Source: Nitrosospira sp. (lineage in GTDB: Bacteria > Pseudomonadota > Gammaproteobacteria > Burkholderiales > Nitrosomonadaceae). From it: a stretch of 53,435 nt of DNA. This document shows, one piece after another, positions 32,774 to 42,256 of the stretch (position 1 is the first letter of the stretch; every line of letters starts with the position of its first letter). The notes beneath the pieces were generated by a model. That model worked only from the letters and a program-made list of their open reading frames with translations. It was not told the DNA's origin and did not search any database. The position numbers were made by a program, and so were the translations under genes. The stretch spans positions 1 through 53,435 of the forward strand of contig JACDGV010000018.1 in the NCBI GenBank assembly GCA_013821425.1. Direction: 5' to 3'.

Positions 32774-35584
32774 CTAACCGCTGTTTCTTAGTCCCGCCGC
32801 CACACCGTTAATGGTGAGCTGGATGGCTCGCTTTACCGCGTCGGTGGCGTCACCCGAGCGATAACGCCGCAACAGCTCCACTTGCAGATGATTCAGCGGG
32901 TCGATATAGGGGGTACGGTTACGAATACTGCGAGCGAGCGTCGGATTGTCCTGTAGAAATTCGGACCGCCCCGTCACCGCAAATAGCCATTTGACGCTAA
33001 GATCCCATTCCGCCTCGATACGCCCGAAAATTTCCTCTCGCAAGCGAGTATCGGCTACCAGCTCAGCATAGCGGGAGGCAATTCCCATATCCGTTTTGGC
33101 GAGCACCATGTCCATGTTCGATAGCAGCGTTTGCAGGAATGGCCAGTTGCGGTGCATTTCCTGCAGTATCCCCAAGCCCTTTTCGCCCCCGCCTTCGCGT
33201 TGGACAAATGTTTCCACCGCCGTGCCAAAGCCGTACCACCCCGGAATCATGGCACGATTAACACTCCAGCTGAAGACCCAGGGAATGGCGCGTAAATCCT
33301 CAATCTCGTCGGACTGCTTGCGCGAGGGCGGGCGGCTGCCGATATTGAGTCCCGCGATTTCCCTTATGGGCGTCGTTTCCTGAAAATAGCGGTTGAAACC
33401 AGGGGTTTCGTACACCAGGTTACGATAAGCCGCGAGTGCGTGTTGGGCAAGCACTTCCATAACCTCATGATAATGCGGCGCACGTGCTCCCAAGGTATCA
33501 TGGCTCAACAGTGTTGCCTCGACTGTTGCCGCCACCAGCGTCTCCAGGTTGCGCCGCCCGATTTCGGGGTCCGCATACTTGCTGCCGATGACCTCGCCCT
33601 GCTCCGTAATTCGTATCTGGCCATTAACACTGCCTGGAGGCTGGGCCAGTATCGCCTGGTAGCTGGGTCCTCCTCCACGGCCCACCGTGCCGCCGCGGCC
33701 ATGGAACAGGCGCAATTCAACCTCGTGCTTGGCGAATATCTTGGTAAGCTCGGTTTCAGCTTTGTACAGTTCCCAATTGGCGGCAAGAAAGCCGCCATCC
33801 TTATTACTGTCGGAATAACCCAGCATCACCTCCTGAACGTTGTCGCGCGAATCCAGAAGCTTTCGGTAATGCGTCAGCGAGAACAGCTCGTCCATGACTT
33901 TGCCGCACCCGCGCAAGTCCGCGATGGTTTCGAACAACGGGACGATGTTGAGGTGCAGGCGCGGCTTTTCTCCGGCGCTCAGGAGGCCCACTTCCTTCAG
34001 CAACAGCGCGACCTCCAGTATGTCGGATACCCCGTCCGTTTTGGAAATGATATAATTTGGCAACGCGGCACGGCCGAAGCGGCGGTGAATTTCCGCTGCC
34101 GCCTCAAGAATGCACAGTTCGCTCTGGACGAGTTCGGAATATGCCAGGTAGGGCGAACGCAAGAGACGGAGGCTGCCGACTTCCGACAGCAGCCACTTCA
34201 CACGCTCCGCCTCCGACAGATCGGCATAACCTTTCCGATTTGCACCACGTTCAAACAATTCCGCCACTACCAATTCATGAACATTGCTGTGCTGGCGCAT
34301 ATCCAGCGGGGCGAGATGAAAGCCGAATACCTCCGCCGCACGTCTCAGGTGACGTAAGTCACGGGCCAACAACTCTGCCTTGTGCTGCTTGAGCGAGTAG
34401 ATAACAATATCAAGTTCCCGAACAAACGCCGCGCTTTCGGCGTAAGGCTCAGCGGGCCCGACGGGCCGCCGCTCTCTGATCACATGGCCGAGGCCCTGGC
34501 TGGTGGCAGCAAGACGAGCGTAAATACCGATCAATGCGCGCCGGTAAGGCTCATCGGCGCGGCTTTGCACCCGGTCTGGCGATGTCTCGGCCAACGTCAT
34601 CAGTTCGTCGTCGACCTCTACGAGGCGTTCCGTCAAACTCAGTTTGCGGCCGATCCGATGTACCTCTCCCATGTAAAAATCCAGTGCCAGCGCCGATTGG
34701 CGCTCGGCTGCATGCAGCATCACCTCATGGGTAACGAAGGGATTGCCGTCGCGATCCGCGCCGATCCAGCTGCCGATGCGCAGGAAGGGCGGAATATGGG
34801 GCGCGTTCGGCCCCATTCTGCGGCCAAGCAGGTCTTCGATTTCCGCATACAGACGCGGCACTTCGGTAAGAAAAGTATAGTGATAGTAGGCGAGCCCGTT
34901 TTTGATCTCATCGTATACCGAGAGAGGTTCCGAACGCAGCATGCGAGTCTGCCACAATATGTGGATTGCGAAACGCAATCCCTCCTCGTTGTTACGCAAC
35001 TCGTCAGGTGTGAGCTGCATGCGATCACGCTCGTTCAGCAGATGCGCAATGCTCAGCTGGCAGTCGAGTATGCTTCTGCGCTGCACTTCAGTCGGGTGAG
35101 CAGTCAGAACCGGCGAAACTACCGCCTTGGCGAGGAATCTGGTCAATGCCGCGCCGTCTGTACCGCTGGAGAATACCCGTTCCAGCGCCAGCGCCACGCT
35201 GCCCGCCTGCGGGGGCGACCCGGCCCGTAGATGGGTGCGCCTGCGGCGATTGTGGTGCATATCCTCGGCGATGTTGGAAAGTTGCGAGAACTGGCTGAAT
35301 GCGCGCACCACCGCTTCTGTCGCCTTATTACTCAACTGATTGAGCATCGTGTCGAGCTCGTGCCGCGCCATCGGGTCCTGTTCGCGGCGAAATCGAATGG
35401 CGGTTTGACGGATGTTTTCAACAAGGTCAAATGTGGGTTCCCCTTCCTGCTCGCGCAAGGTATCCCCCAGCATCCGGCCCAGCAACCGGATGTCCTCCCG
35501 CAACGGATCATCCTTCGCTGCCTCGTCTTTATCATGGATATGATTTTTTTCGACGCCCGCGCTTCGGGCAGCAAGGAGTGTCAT
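32774..35584 (-). CDS. ppc: Phosphoenolpyruvate carboxylase
   Basis: A 936-residue enzyme that carboxylates PEP to oxaloacetate, replenishing the TCA cycle; in an autotroph it also feeds amino-acid synthesis. It has VLTAHPTEVQRRSILD with catalytic His, GSWIGADRDGNPFVT, VMLGYSDSNKDGGFLAANWE, FHGRGGTVGRGGGPS and the conserved C-terminus TINGVAAGLRNSG. The ATG at 35584 (MTLLAARSAG) has a GGAGG-like site; the frame is open to 35608. Divergent from hemC. Intact. Confidence 0.96.
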   Translation of the reverse strand: MTLLAARSAGVEKNHIHDKDEAAKDDPLREDIRLLGRMLGDTLREQEGEPTFDLVENIRQTAIRFRREQDPMARHELDTMLNQLSNKATEAVVRAFSQFSQLSNIAEDMHHNRRRRTHLRAGSPPQAGSVALALERVFSSGTDGAALTRFLAKAVVSPVLTAHPTEVQRRSILDCQLSIAHLLNERDRMQLTPDELRNNEEGLRFAIHILWQTRMLRSEPLSVYDEIKNGLAYYHYTFLTEVPRLYAEIEDLLGRRMGPNAPHIPPFLRIGSWIGADRDGNPFVTHEVMLHAAERQSALALDFYMGEVHRIGRKLSLTERLVEVDDELMTLAETSPDRVQSRADEPYRRALIGIYARLAATSQGLGHVIRERRPVGPAEPYAESAAFVRELDIVIYSLKQHKAELLARDLRHLRRAAEVFGFHLAPLDMRQHSNVHELVVAELFERGANRKGYADLSEAERVKWLLSEVGSLRLLRSPYLAYSELVQSELCILEAAAEIHRRFGRAALPNYIISKTDGVSDILEVALLLKEVGLLSAGEKPRLHLNIVPLFETIADLRGCGKVMDELFSLTHYRKLLDSRDNVQEVMLGYSDSNKDGGFLAANWELYKAETELTKIFAKHEVELRLFHGRGGTVGRGGGPSYQAILAQPPGSVNGQIRITEQGEVIGSKYADPEIGRRNLETLVAATVEATLLSHDTLGARAPHYHEVMEVLAQHALAAYRNLVYETPGFNRYFQETTPIREIAGLNIGSRPPSRKQSDEIEDLRAIPWVFSWSVNRAMIPGWYGFGTAVETFVQREGGGEKGLGILQEMHRNWPFLQTLLSNMDMVLAKTDMGIASRYAELVADTRLREEIFGRIEAEWDLSVKWLFAVTGRSEFLQDNPTLARSIRNRTPYIDPLNHLQVELLRRYRSGDATDAVKRAIQLTINGVAAGLRNSG

Positions 35585-35701
35585 AACGTAACCTCCTCTG
35601 CAATGCACATTCGATCAAGCGCCATGTGCAGTTCGATCCGGCTCTCAGCCTGGCATGCTAAAATAAGCCGTTGAAAACAATTCTCTGATTTTTTCATTGT
35701 A

Positions 35702-36670
35702 ATGATGCCTAATTCATCCAGACCTACAAGAATCGTCATTGCTACGCGGGAAAGCGCTCTCGCCATGTGGCAGGCAAATTTCATCCGGGAGCGGCTCGCG
35801 AAATTATACCCGCAAACCGGATTCGAGATATTCGGCATGACTACCCGCGGGGACCAGATTCTGGATGTGTCCCTCTCAAAAATCGGCGGGAAGGGGTTGT
35901 TCATCAAGGAACTGGAACAGGCGCTGGAGGAGGGGCGCGCCGATATCGCGGTACATTCCATGAAGGATGTACCAATGGATATGCCGACTGGGTTTGCGCT
36001 GGCGGCGATCGTCGAGCGGGAAGATCCACACGATGCATTTGTTTCCAACGAGTATGCAATGCTTGATGAGCTTCCGTCCGGCGCGGTGGTAGGGACTTCC
36101 AGTTTGCGGCGCGAAAGCCAGTTGCGGGCGCGCTTCCCTCATCTGCAAGTGCGGCCACTGCGCGGCAACGTGCAAACGCGTTTGCGCAAGCTGGACGAAG
36201 GGGCGTATGCGGCTATTATTTTGGCAGCTGCGGGATTAAAACGGCTGGGATTGGCTGAGCGCATTCGGGCACTGCTAAGTTCCGAACTGAGTTTACCGGC
36301 AGTGGGGCAGGGTGCTTTGGGAATCGAATGCCGCGCGGACCGTGCCGATCTGATCAAGCTGATGGAGCCATTACACCATGCGGAAACCGCTCAGTGCGTA
36401 GAAGCCGAACGCGCCATGAGCCGTGCTCTGGGCGGCAGCTGCCAGGTTCCACTGGGTGGTTTTGCAGAAATCAGGGAGGGTGTGCTGCGGTTGCGCGGGT
36501 TCGTAGCCAGCCCGGACGGCACCCGCATGATAAGTGATGAATTGAACGGCAACCCTGGCGCAGGCGCAGCAATGGGCGCGCAGTTGGCGCGTAACCTGAA
36601 GGCGCGGGGTGCGGAAGAAATATTGGCCGCCCTGGGTTCAAAAACCACGGAACCCGTGAGCCTTCCGTGA
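35702..36670 (+). CDS. hemC: Porphobilinogen deaminase (hydroxymethylbilane synthase)
   Basis: A 322-residue cytoplasmic enzyme that joins four porphobilinogens into hydroxymethylbilane for haem and sirohaem. It has [63 protein letters not shown] and [13 protein letters not shown] with the dipyrromethane-binding Cys. The stop overlaps the hemD start (GTGA). First gene of hemCDXY. Confidence 0.97.
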   Translation: MMPNSSRPTRIVIATRESALAMWQANFIRERLAKLYPQTGFEIFGMTTRGDQILDVSLSKIGGKGLFIKELEQALEEGRADIAVHSMKDVPMDMPTGFALAAIVEREDPHDAFVSNEYAMLDELPSGAVVGTSSLRRESQLRARFPHLQVRPLRGNVQTRLRKLDEGAYAAIILAAAGLKRLGLAERIRALLSSELSLPAVGQGALGIECRADRADLIKLMEPLHHAETAQCVEAERAMSRALGGSCQVPLGGFAEIREGVLRLRGFVASPDGTRMISDELNGNPGAGAAMGAQLARNLKARGAEEILAALGSKTTEPVSLP

Positions 36671-37449
36671 GTCACCCTCTGGCCGGGATCAACATCCTGG
36701 TCACGCGACCGGCGCACCAGGCGGATGAACTTGCCTGCGGAATACGCCGGGCGGGTGGCGAGCCTGTTTTGTTTCCAGTGTTGGAAATCCTGGACACAAC
36801 GCGGCAGGAGTCGCTTCTTAATCTAATCGGGCGCCTGGATGAATTTGATCTTGCGATTTTCATCAGTCCCAACGCTGCTGATAAGGCGTTGGAACAGATA
36901 CGGGGGAAACGAACATTTCCCACCCGTTTGAAAGTCGCGGCCGTTGGGCAAGCCACGGCACGGCAACTGGCACATTACGGGATTGACGAAGTTATTGCGC
37001 CAGCTACACGTTTCGATAGCGAGGCCCTCCTCGAGTTGGAAGAATTGAAGCAAGTGGAGGGGAAGCGCATCGTGATTTTTCGCGGTGACGGCGGGCGCGA
37101 GTTACTCGGAGAAAATCTCGTAAAACGAGGTGCCGCGCTCGAATATGCCGAGTGTTATCGCCGCGTCAAGCCGGAGGCTGATATCACGCCATTGCAGAGA
37201 GTCGGCGCCCGTGGGGAGATACATGGAGTTACCATGACTAGCAGCGAAGGACTGCGCAATCTATGCCAAATGATAGGAGAGGACGGCCAGGCGTGGCTTA
37301 AGAACACGCCGTTATTTGTATCCCACGAGCGGATAGCGCACACGGCAGGAAAACTCGGGTTCACTCATGTGATTCTTGCCGCCGCTGGAGATAACGGGTT
37401 GCTGGAAGGTCTGTTGAAGCATTTCAGGGCCGTTTCAACCCAGCCATGA
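36667..37449 (+). CDS. hemD: Uroporphyrinogen-III synthase
   Basis: A 260-residue enzyme that cyclises hydroxymethylbilane with inversion of ring D. The family is poorly conserved; visible landmarks are the start [43 protein letters not shown], and late [12 protein letters not shown] with [16 protein letters not shown]. The GTG start overlaps the hemC stop, and its own stop overlaps hemX, so translation is coupled. Confidence 0.93.
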   Translation: MSHPLAGINILVTRPAHQADELACGIRRAGGEPVLFPVLEILDTTRQESLLNLIGRLDEFDLAIFISPNAADKALEQIRGKRTFPTRLKVAAVGQATARQLAHYGIDEVIAPATRFDSEALLELEELKQVEGKRIVIFRGDGGRELLGENLVKRGAALEYAECYRRVKPEADITPLQRVGARGEIHGVTMTSSEGLRNLCQMIGEDGQAWLKNTPLFVSHERIAHTAGKLGFTHVILAAAGDNGLLEGLLKHFRAVSTQP

Positions 37450-38495
37450 GTGCAGAAGTTCAACCTCCCGATAACGCTAAACCGAGGGATGCGGGTAAGG
37501 AATTGTCTAGATGGATCACTCCATTGTGGATTTTCCCCGTAATCTTTATTGTCATTGCAGCTTGGCAATGGCATGACACCCGCACCCGTATCGGGGGATT
37601 GCAATATGAGTTGGCAAAGCGCTTGGCCGAGGCGGATATCCTGGGTAAGGAGGCGCGTGATCTTGCTGCAGTGACCGCTGAGGCAGGGCGGAGGCTGGAA
37701 ACAAAGCTTGGTTTGCTTGAGTCCAGGCTGGCCGAATCGCAAAGCCAGCAATTAGCGCTGGAAGCGTTGTACCAGGAGCTGACACGTAATCGTGATGAAG
37801 CAACGTTAGAGGAAGTTGAACAATTGCTTCTTATCGCCAATCAGCAGCTTCAATTGGCAAATAACGTAAAAGCTGCCCTGATCGCGATGCAAGAGGCCGA
37901 CGCCCGGCTGCAGCGAATTGACCGTCCCCAGTTGTCCCGATTACGCAAGATCCTATCGAAAGATATGGATGTTCTGAAATCCGCGCCATATCTGGATACA
38001 GCCGGAATAAGCCTACGCCTCGACAATCTTGCCGCCGGCGTCGAGACTCTGCCGCTGGCGGCGGAATTTCAACTCCCGGAGCTGGCATCTTCCGGGCGGA
38101 CGGCTCCCGCATCGGAAAGCGCATGGCTCAGCTTCGCGCGCGAAGCCTGGGAAGACGCAAAGCGCCTCGTGCGTATTCAACACATGGACAAGTCGGACAT
38201 CGCCTTGCTATTGCCATCACAGGCTTATTTTTTGCGCGAGAATTTAAAGCTACGCCTGCTATCGGCACGGTATGCACTGCTGTCCCGTGACGGGAGCAGC
38301 TTCAAGTCTGATCTCGATGCATCTCTCGATTGGATCAACCGGTACTACGACAACAAATCAAAACCCGTCCTCGACATGCTCGAGGCATTGCACGAGTTGC
38401 GCGATAGCGAAGTGGGAATCGAATTGCCTCGTATTTCTGCGAGTCTCGATGCAGTGCGAAACTCTCGTCTCGCGCGCGACCGGGGAAATCGATGA
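37446..38495 (+). CDS. hemX: HemX-like inner-membrane protein
   Basis: A 349-residue protein with one membrane helix near residues 24-40 (ITPLWIFPVIFIVIAAW) and a long periplasmic part that begins as a coiled coil (RIGGLQYELAKRLAEADILG, RLAESQSQQLALEALYQE). It was once called a uroporphyrinogen methyltransferase, but it lacks that fold. It sits between hemD and hemY as in many proteobacteria; its function in tetrapyrrole supply is not settled. ATGA overlaps on both sides. Confidence 0.88.
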   Translation: MSAEVQPPDNAKPRDAGKELSRWITPLWIFPVIFIVIAAWQWHDTRTRIGGLQYELAKRLAEADILGKEARDLAAVTAEAGRRLETKLGLLESRLAESQSQQLALEALYQELTRNRDEATLEEVEQLLLIANQQLQLANNVKAALIAMQEADARLQRIDRPQLSRLRKILSKDMDVLKSAPYLDTAGISLRLDNLAAGVETLPLAAEFQLPELASSGRTAPASESAWLSFAREAWEDAKRLVRIQHMDKSDIALLLPSQAYFLRENLKLRLLSARYALLSRDGSSFKSDLDASLDWINRYYDNKSKPVLDMLEALHELRDSEVGIELPRISASLDAVRNSRLARDRGNR

Positions 38496-39718
38496 AAGGA
38501 GCATTTTGGTTTCTGACGTTGTTTTTCGTCGCGGTCGCGGTGACGCTCGGGGCGAGATACAACAGCGGCTATGTGCTGATCGTGGCCCCTCCTTATCGCG
38601 TCGAGCTATCGCTCAATTTGCTCGTAGTGTTGTTGCTCGCTATATTTTGTATCGCCTATTTTGGGGTACGGCTAGCGATGATTACACTCCGGTTACCAGC
38701 GGAAGTGCAAGAATTCCGCATTCGACAGCGCAGCGAAAAAGCGCGGACAGCGATGATGGATGGGCTCAAAGCGTATTTTGAGGGCCGTTATGCCAAGGCC
38801 GAAAGAGCTTCCGCTGCTGCGCTGGACCTGGAAGGGCCCCCAAGGGAGACAAGCGCTCTTAGTGCCATTGTTGCGGCCCGTTCGGCGCATGAACTGAGAC
38901 GCTATTCTCAGCGTGATGAGTTTATTGCCAGAGCGGAAAGTAATGCACCAGAAGAAATAACGCTGCGCCTGATTACTCAGGCTGAATTATTGCTGGATGA
39001 GCGCCGGTGTGAAGAAGCGCTGAAAGTGTTGCAATCCCTGCAGACCAGAGGTGAGCGCCGGCACACTGCCGCACTGCGACTCGAATTGAAAGCGCAGCAG
39101 TTGTCCAAAAACTGGAACGCGGTACTGGATCTGCTTGGAAACCTGGAGCGGCGAAATGCGATCGACATCGCCCTGATCAAGCAATTTCGTCGTCACGCCC
39201 TTATGGAAATTCTAAAAAGCGCGATGGTAAACCAGCAGGACCTTGACAAGCACTGGCAAAATATGGCGTCAGCCGATAAAAAAGATAGTCGACTTGCCGC
39301 TGCTGCGGCCCATGGGTATGCATCAAAGGGCGACTGCAAGACAGCTCATCAGATTATCGAGGAGAGTCTGGATAACCAATGGGATTCGGAATTAGTGAGC
39401 CTGTATGGGGAGTGCATGGGGAGCGACGCCGCTATCAGGCAAATTGAACGGGCCGAATCATGGGTTAAGTTTCATCCTAATGATGCTTCCCTGCTGTTGG
39501 TGCTCGGCAAACTCTGCGTCCAGTGCGAGTTGTGGGGAAAAGCCCAGAATTATCTGGAGGCAAGCCTGTCCGTGAAACCCGGCTACCGGGCCCACCTCGA
39601 GCTGGCGCGTCTGAACGAGAAAATGGGGCAGCCCGACCTGGCGAAGAGTCACTATGACAAGGGGCTGGAACTTGCGCTGGGACGGTTGGAGGTATTGGAG
39701 GAAGAAGCTGGTGTGTAA
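38492..39718 (+). CDS. hemY: HemY-family TPR membrane protein
   Basis: A 408-residue protein with two N-terminal membrane helices (KGAFWFLTLFFVAVAVTLGA and LNLLVVLLLAIFCIAYFGVR) and a cytoplasmic TPR domain (AYFEGRYAKAERASAAALDL, later LLLVLGKLCVQCELWGKAQN). This is the proteobacterial HemY of hemCDXY operons, not the Bacillus protoporphyrinogen oxidase of the same name. Its exact role in haem supply is unknown. Last gene of the operon. Confidence 0.9.
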   Translation: MKGAFWFLTLFFVAVAVTLGARYNSGYVLIVAPPYRVELSLNLLVVLLLAIFCIAYFGVRLAMITLRLPAEVQEFRIRQRSEKARTAMMDGLKAYFEGRYAKAERASAAALDLEGPPRETSALSAIVAARSAHELRRYSQRDEFIARAESNAPEEITLRLITQAELLLDERRCEEALKVLQSLQTRGERRHTAALRLELKAQQLSKNWNAVLDLLGNLERRNAIDIALIKQFRRHALMEILKSAMVNQQDLDKHWQNMASADKKDSRLAAAAAHGYASKGDCKTAHQIIEESLDNQWDSELVSLYGECMGSDAAIRQIERAESWVKFHPNDASLLLVLGKLCVQCELWGKAQNYLEASLSVKPGYRAHLELARLNEKMGQPDLAKSHYDKGLELALGRLEVLEEEAGV

Positions 39719-39730
39719 GATGCTTGGGAT

Positions 39731-39758
39731 GGGGCCTGATCCCCGCTTTGCGGGCCCC
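39731..39758. terminator. Hairpin-forming GC-rich sequence after hemY
   Basis: GGGGCC and GGCCCC (39731-39736 and 39753-39758) enclose a second small stem CCCGC-TTT-GCGGG. It lies 13 bases after the hemY stop, between converging genes. No T run follows, so terminator function is likely but not certain. Confidence 0.35.
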
Positions 39759-39867
39759 TCGGGCGATGGTTCGGGGCTCCTGCGTCGCACTCCTTGGCAT
39801 CGTGACCAAGCTACGACCTGTGTCATGTGCTTCGTGATCATCCCGATTCTACCGCAACGCGCTCCGA

Positions 39868-39890
39868 GGACTTGTTCAAGGCTTCCTTAG
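39868..39890. repeat. Dispersed 23-bp repeat, copy 1
   Basis: GGACTTGTTCAAGGCTTCCTTAG. A copy with two differences occurs at 47944-47966. Copy 1 covers the stop codon of the leftward oxidoreductase gene. Confidence 0.6.
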
Positions 39891-40921
39891 GCGCCGCTTG
39901 GGGAAGCAGTAAATGCATCAGAGAAAAAATCCTCTTCCGCAAGCCCGCGCAGTCGGGTGAAGTCCCTGTGAGCGGCCTCCACCATTGCCGTGGCGCCACA
40001 AGCGTAGATGTGATAACCTGAGAGATCATCGAAATCCTGCATTACAGTTTGATGCACGAGTCCTGTTCTTCCGTTCCAGTTGTCTGCGGGTGATGCTTCC
40101 GACAGGACCGGGATGAATGTAAAATTGTCGTGTTCCTGCTGCCAGCGTCCCGCCAGTTCCGCGAGGTAGAGATCCGCCCTGGTACGGTTGCCCCAATAAA
40201 AGACCATTTGCCGCCCATGGCCGCGCAGGTTTTCTACGTGGAAGGCATGCTCGACTATGCTTTTTACCGGTGCAAACCCGGTGCCGCCGGCGACGAAGAT
40301 GATAGGCTTATCGGAATCCTCACGCAGAAAAAATGTACCGAATGGTCCTTCGAAGCGCAGGATATCCTTTTCCCTCATGTGCAGGAACACATGCTCGGCG
40401 AATGAGCCTCCGCGGTAGTTGCGCACGTGCAATTGCAGCAACTCGTCATCATGAGGCGCATTAGCAAGCGAGAAACTCCGGCGCTTGCCATTTTTCATGA
40501 GAATATCGATATATTGCCCCGCGAGAAACTGCAATCGCTCGTTGGGAGGAAGCTTCAGTGAAATCACCATTACGTCGGGTGTGACCCGCTCCAGCTTGTG
40601 CACGCGGCAAGGCAGGGTTTTAACCTTGATATCCTTTATAGCTCCGATTTCCCGGCATTCAATTATCAGGTCGGCTAGGGGTATGGCGCGGCAGAACAAC
40701 GCCATCCCCGCCTGTTTCTCGACTTCCGTTAATGCGCTTTCGTTATAGCTGCCGAAATCCACGGTTCCCTGTATGATTTTACCCTTGCAAGTCCCACAGG
40801 CGCCGTTGCGGCAGCCATACGGGAGGGGAAACCCCTCGCGGAGCGCGGCTTCGAGCACTGTTTCGCCGGATCGGGCGACGAATACATGTCCACTCGGCTT
40901 GATTATGATCTGGTATGACAT
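39887..40921 (-). CDS. NAD(P)H-flavin oxidoreductase with N-terminal 2Fe-2S ferredoxin domain
   Basis: A 344-residue cytoplasmic protein. The N-terminal plant-type ferredoxin (residues 1-90) has the cluster motif GCRNGACGTCKGK, with the fourth Cys in ALFCRAI. A FAD domain (RSFSLANAPHDDELLQLHVR) and a NAD domain (FVAGGTGFAPVKSIVEHAFH) follow. The order matches CDP-6-deoxy-glucoseen reductase (AscD/DdhD) and phenol/methane monooxygenase reductases. In betaproteobacteria such a gene is often annotated as the first, but no sugar-biosynthesis genes are near, so the partner oxygenase or reductase is unknown. Divergent from the epimerase gene. Confidence 0.88.
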   Translation of the reverse strand: MSYQIIIKPSGHVFVARSGETVLEAALREGFPLPYGCRNGACGTCKGKIIQGTVDFGSYNESALTEVEKQAGMALFCRAIPLADLIIECREIGAIKDIKVKTLPCRVHKLERVTPDVMVISLKLPPNERLQFLAGQYIDILMKNGKRRSFSLANAPHDDELLQLHVRNYRGGSFAEHVFLHMREKDILRFEGPFGTFFLREDSDKPIIFVAGGTGFAPVKSIVEHAFHVENLRGHGRQMVFYWGNRTRADLYLAELAGRWQQEHDNFTFIPVLSEASPADNWNGRTGLVHQTVMQDFDDLSGYHIYACGATAMVEAAHRDFTRLRGLAEEDFFSDAFTASPSGA

Positions 40922-40968
40922 GGCTACGACGGCGTCAGCAAGTTAGGTGGCAGCAAAGTAGACAACGA

Positions 40969-41880
40969 ATGAAACGGACAATTTTAATTGTGGGTTGCGG
41001 CGATGTTGCCTTGCGCGCGGTCCCGCTGCTTCAGGCCCATTACCGGCTACTGGGCCTCTACCGCAGTCCGGAGAAACGCAATTCGTTGCGTTTACGTGGC
41101 ATCACTCCAGTGTTTGGAGATCTCGACGTACCCGCCAGCCTGAACAATATTGCCGGGTTGGCCCATGCAGTGCTGCATCTGGCACCGCCACCCAATCAGG
41201 GCCAACGGGATACACGCACCGCCAATCTCCTGGCAGCGCTCGCTAAGACAAGGCGGCCGAAGATGAAGGCGGCAATGTTACCACAACGGCTTATCTACAT
41301 CAGTACCAGCGGCGTATATGGCGATTGCAAGGGTGCCAGAATAGATGAGACCCGCCTGGTCAATCCACAAACCAGCCGGGCCTTGCGCCGCGTCGACGCG
41401 GAGAGGCGGTTGCGTAATTGGGGCTTGCGCAATGGCGTGAACGTTTCGATACTGCGCGTGCCAGGTATTTACGCGCGGGACCGTCTGCCGCTCGCCCGTC
41501 TGCGTGAGCGTACCCCTGCGCTATTGCCGGAAGAGGATAGCTATACCAACCATATACATGCTGATGACCTCGCATACATAGTCGTTGCCGCGTTACGCCA
41601 CGCCAGGCCATGCAGGGTGTACCATGCCTGCGACGACTCCAACCTGAAAATGGGGGAGTATTTTGATCTGGTAGCAGACCAGTTCGGGCTGCCGCGGCCG
41701 CCGCGCATCCCCCGCGTTCAAGCCGAGGAATGGATATCGCCTGGCATGTTATCGTTCATGCGTGAATCGCGGCAACTGATGAATACCCGTATAAAGCATG
41801 AGTTGCACGTCAACCTTCGCTATCCCACCGTGGGTGAGTGCCTTGCGCTGGCACCGGCAATTTCGGGCAGAAGTGGATAA
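40969..41880 (+). CDS. NAD-dependent epimerase/dehydratase-like protein
   Basis: A 303-residue Rossmann-fold protein. The N-terminus MKRTILIVGCGDVALRAVPL carries a GxGxxA-like nucleotide motif, RLIYISTSGVYGDCKGARID holds the usual Ser and Tyr-x-x-x-Lys-type site region, and NHIHADDLAYIVVAALRHAR is the extended-SDR signature. This YeeZ-like type is common in betaproteobacteria; substrate unknown. The ATG at 40969 gives a good fit; an earlier TTG-type start at 40915 is unlikely. It starts 47 bases from the divergent oxidoreductase. Confidence 0.85.
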   Translation: MKRTILIVGCGDVALRAVPLLQAHYRLLGLYRSPEKRNSLRLRGITPVFGDLDVPASLNNIAGLAHAVLHLAPPPNQGQRDTRTANLLAALAKTRRPKMKAAMLPQRLIYISTSGVYGDCKGARIDETRLVNPQTSRALRRVDAERRLRNWGLRNGVNVSILRVPGIYARDRLPLARLRERTPALLPEEDSYTNHIHADDLAYIVVAALRHARPCRVYHACDDSNLKMGEYFDLVADQFGLPRPPRIPRVQAEEWISPGMLSFMRESRQLMNTRIKHELHVNLRYPTVGECLALAPAISGRSG

Positions 41881-41910
41881 AATCCGGTTATCACCAGAAC
41901 TAGTCACGCG

Positions 41911-42240
41911 ATGGAAGCCATACTTGTTATTACCAATCTGCCGGATAGAGCCGCAGCCACGTTGCTTGCCCACAAATTGGTCGATGAGCGGCTGGCTGCG
42001 TGCGTGAACGTGCTTGCCGACTGCACCTCCGTCTATCGCTGGCAGGGAAAAAACGAGACTGCCTGCGAAGTGCCGGTACTTATTAAAACGCTTGCGCAGC
42101 ACTACCCCCGGCTAGAGCAGTTAATCAAGGCCATGCATCCCTACGAACTCCCCGAGATCATTGCTGTCCCAATCACCAGCGGCCTGCCTGCCTATTTGAA
42201 ATGGATCGTCGACGAAACGTCAGCCTCGGATAAAAAATGA
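41911..42240 (+). CDS. cutA: Divalent-cation tolerance protein CutA
   Basis: A 109-residue trimeric protein. The family pattern is clear: ILVITNLPDRAAATLLAHKL, VDERLAACVNVLADCTSVYR, WQGK, EVPVLIKTL and HPYELPEIIAVPITSGLPAY. CutA has been linked to copper tolerance, partly through polar effects on dsbD, which follows it 17 bases later here as in E. coli. Confidence 0.96.
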   Translation: MEAILVITNLPDRAAATLLAHKLVDERLAACVNVLADCTSVYRWQGKNETACEVPVLIKTLAQHYPRLEQLIKAMHPYELPEIIAVPITSGLPAYLKWIVDETSASDKK

Positions 42241-42256
42241 ACGGGAACCGGTTTTC

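Noticed and set aside
33440-34357. Long rightward frame inside ppc (and another at 34382-35230)
   Set aside because: Antisense to a fully conserved PEP carboxylase; composition not protein-like and no ribosome site.
38492-39718. hemY as protoporphyrinogen oxidase
   Set aside because: The protein has two membrane helices and TPRs, with no FAD-binding motif; it is the unrelated proteobacterial HemY.
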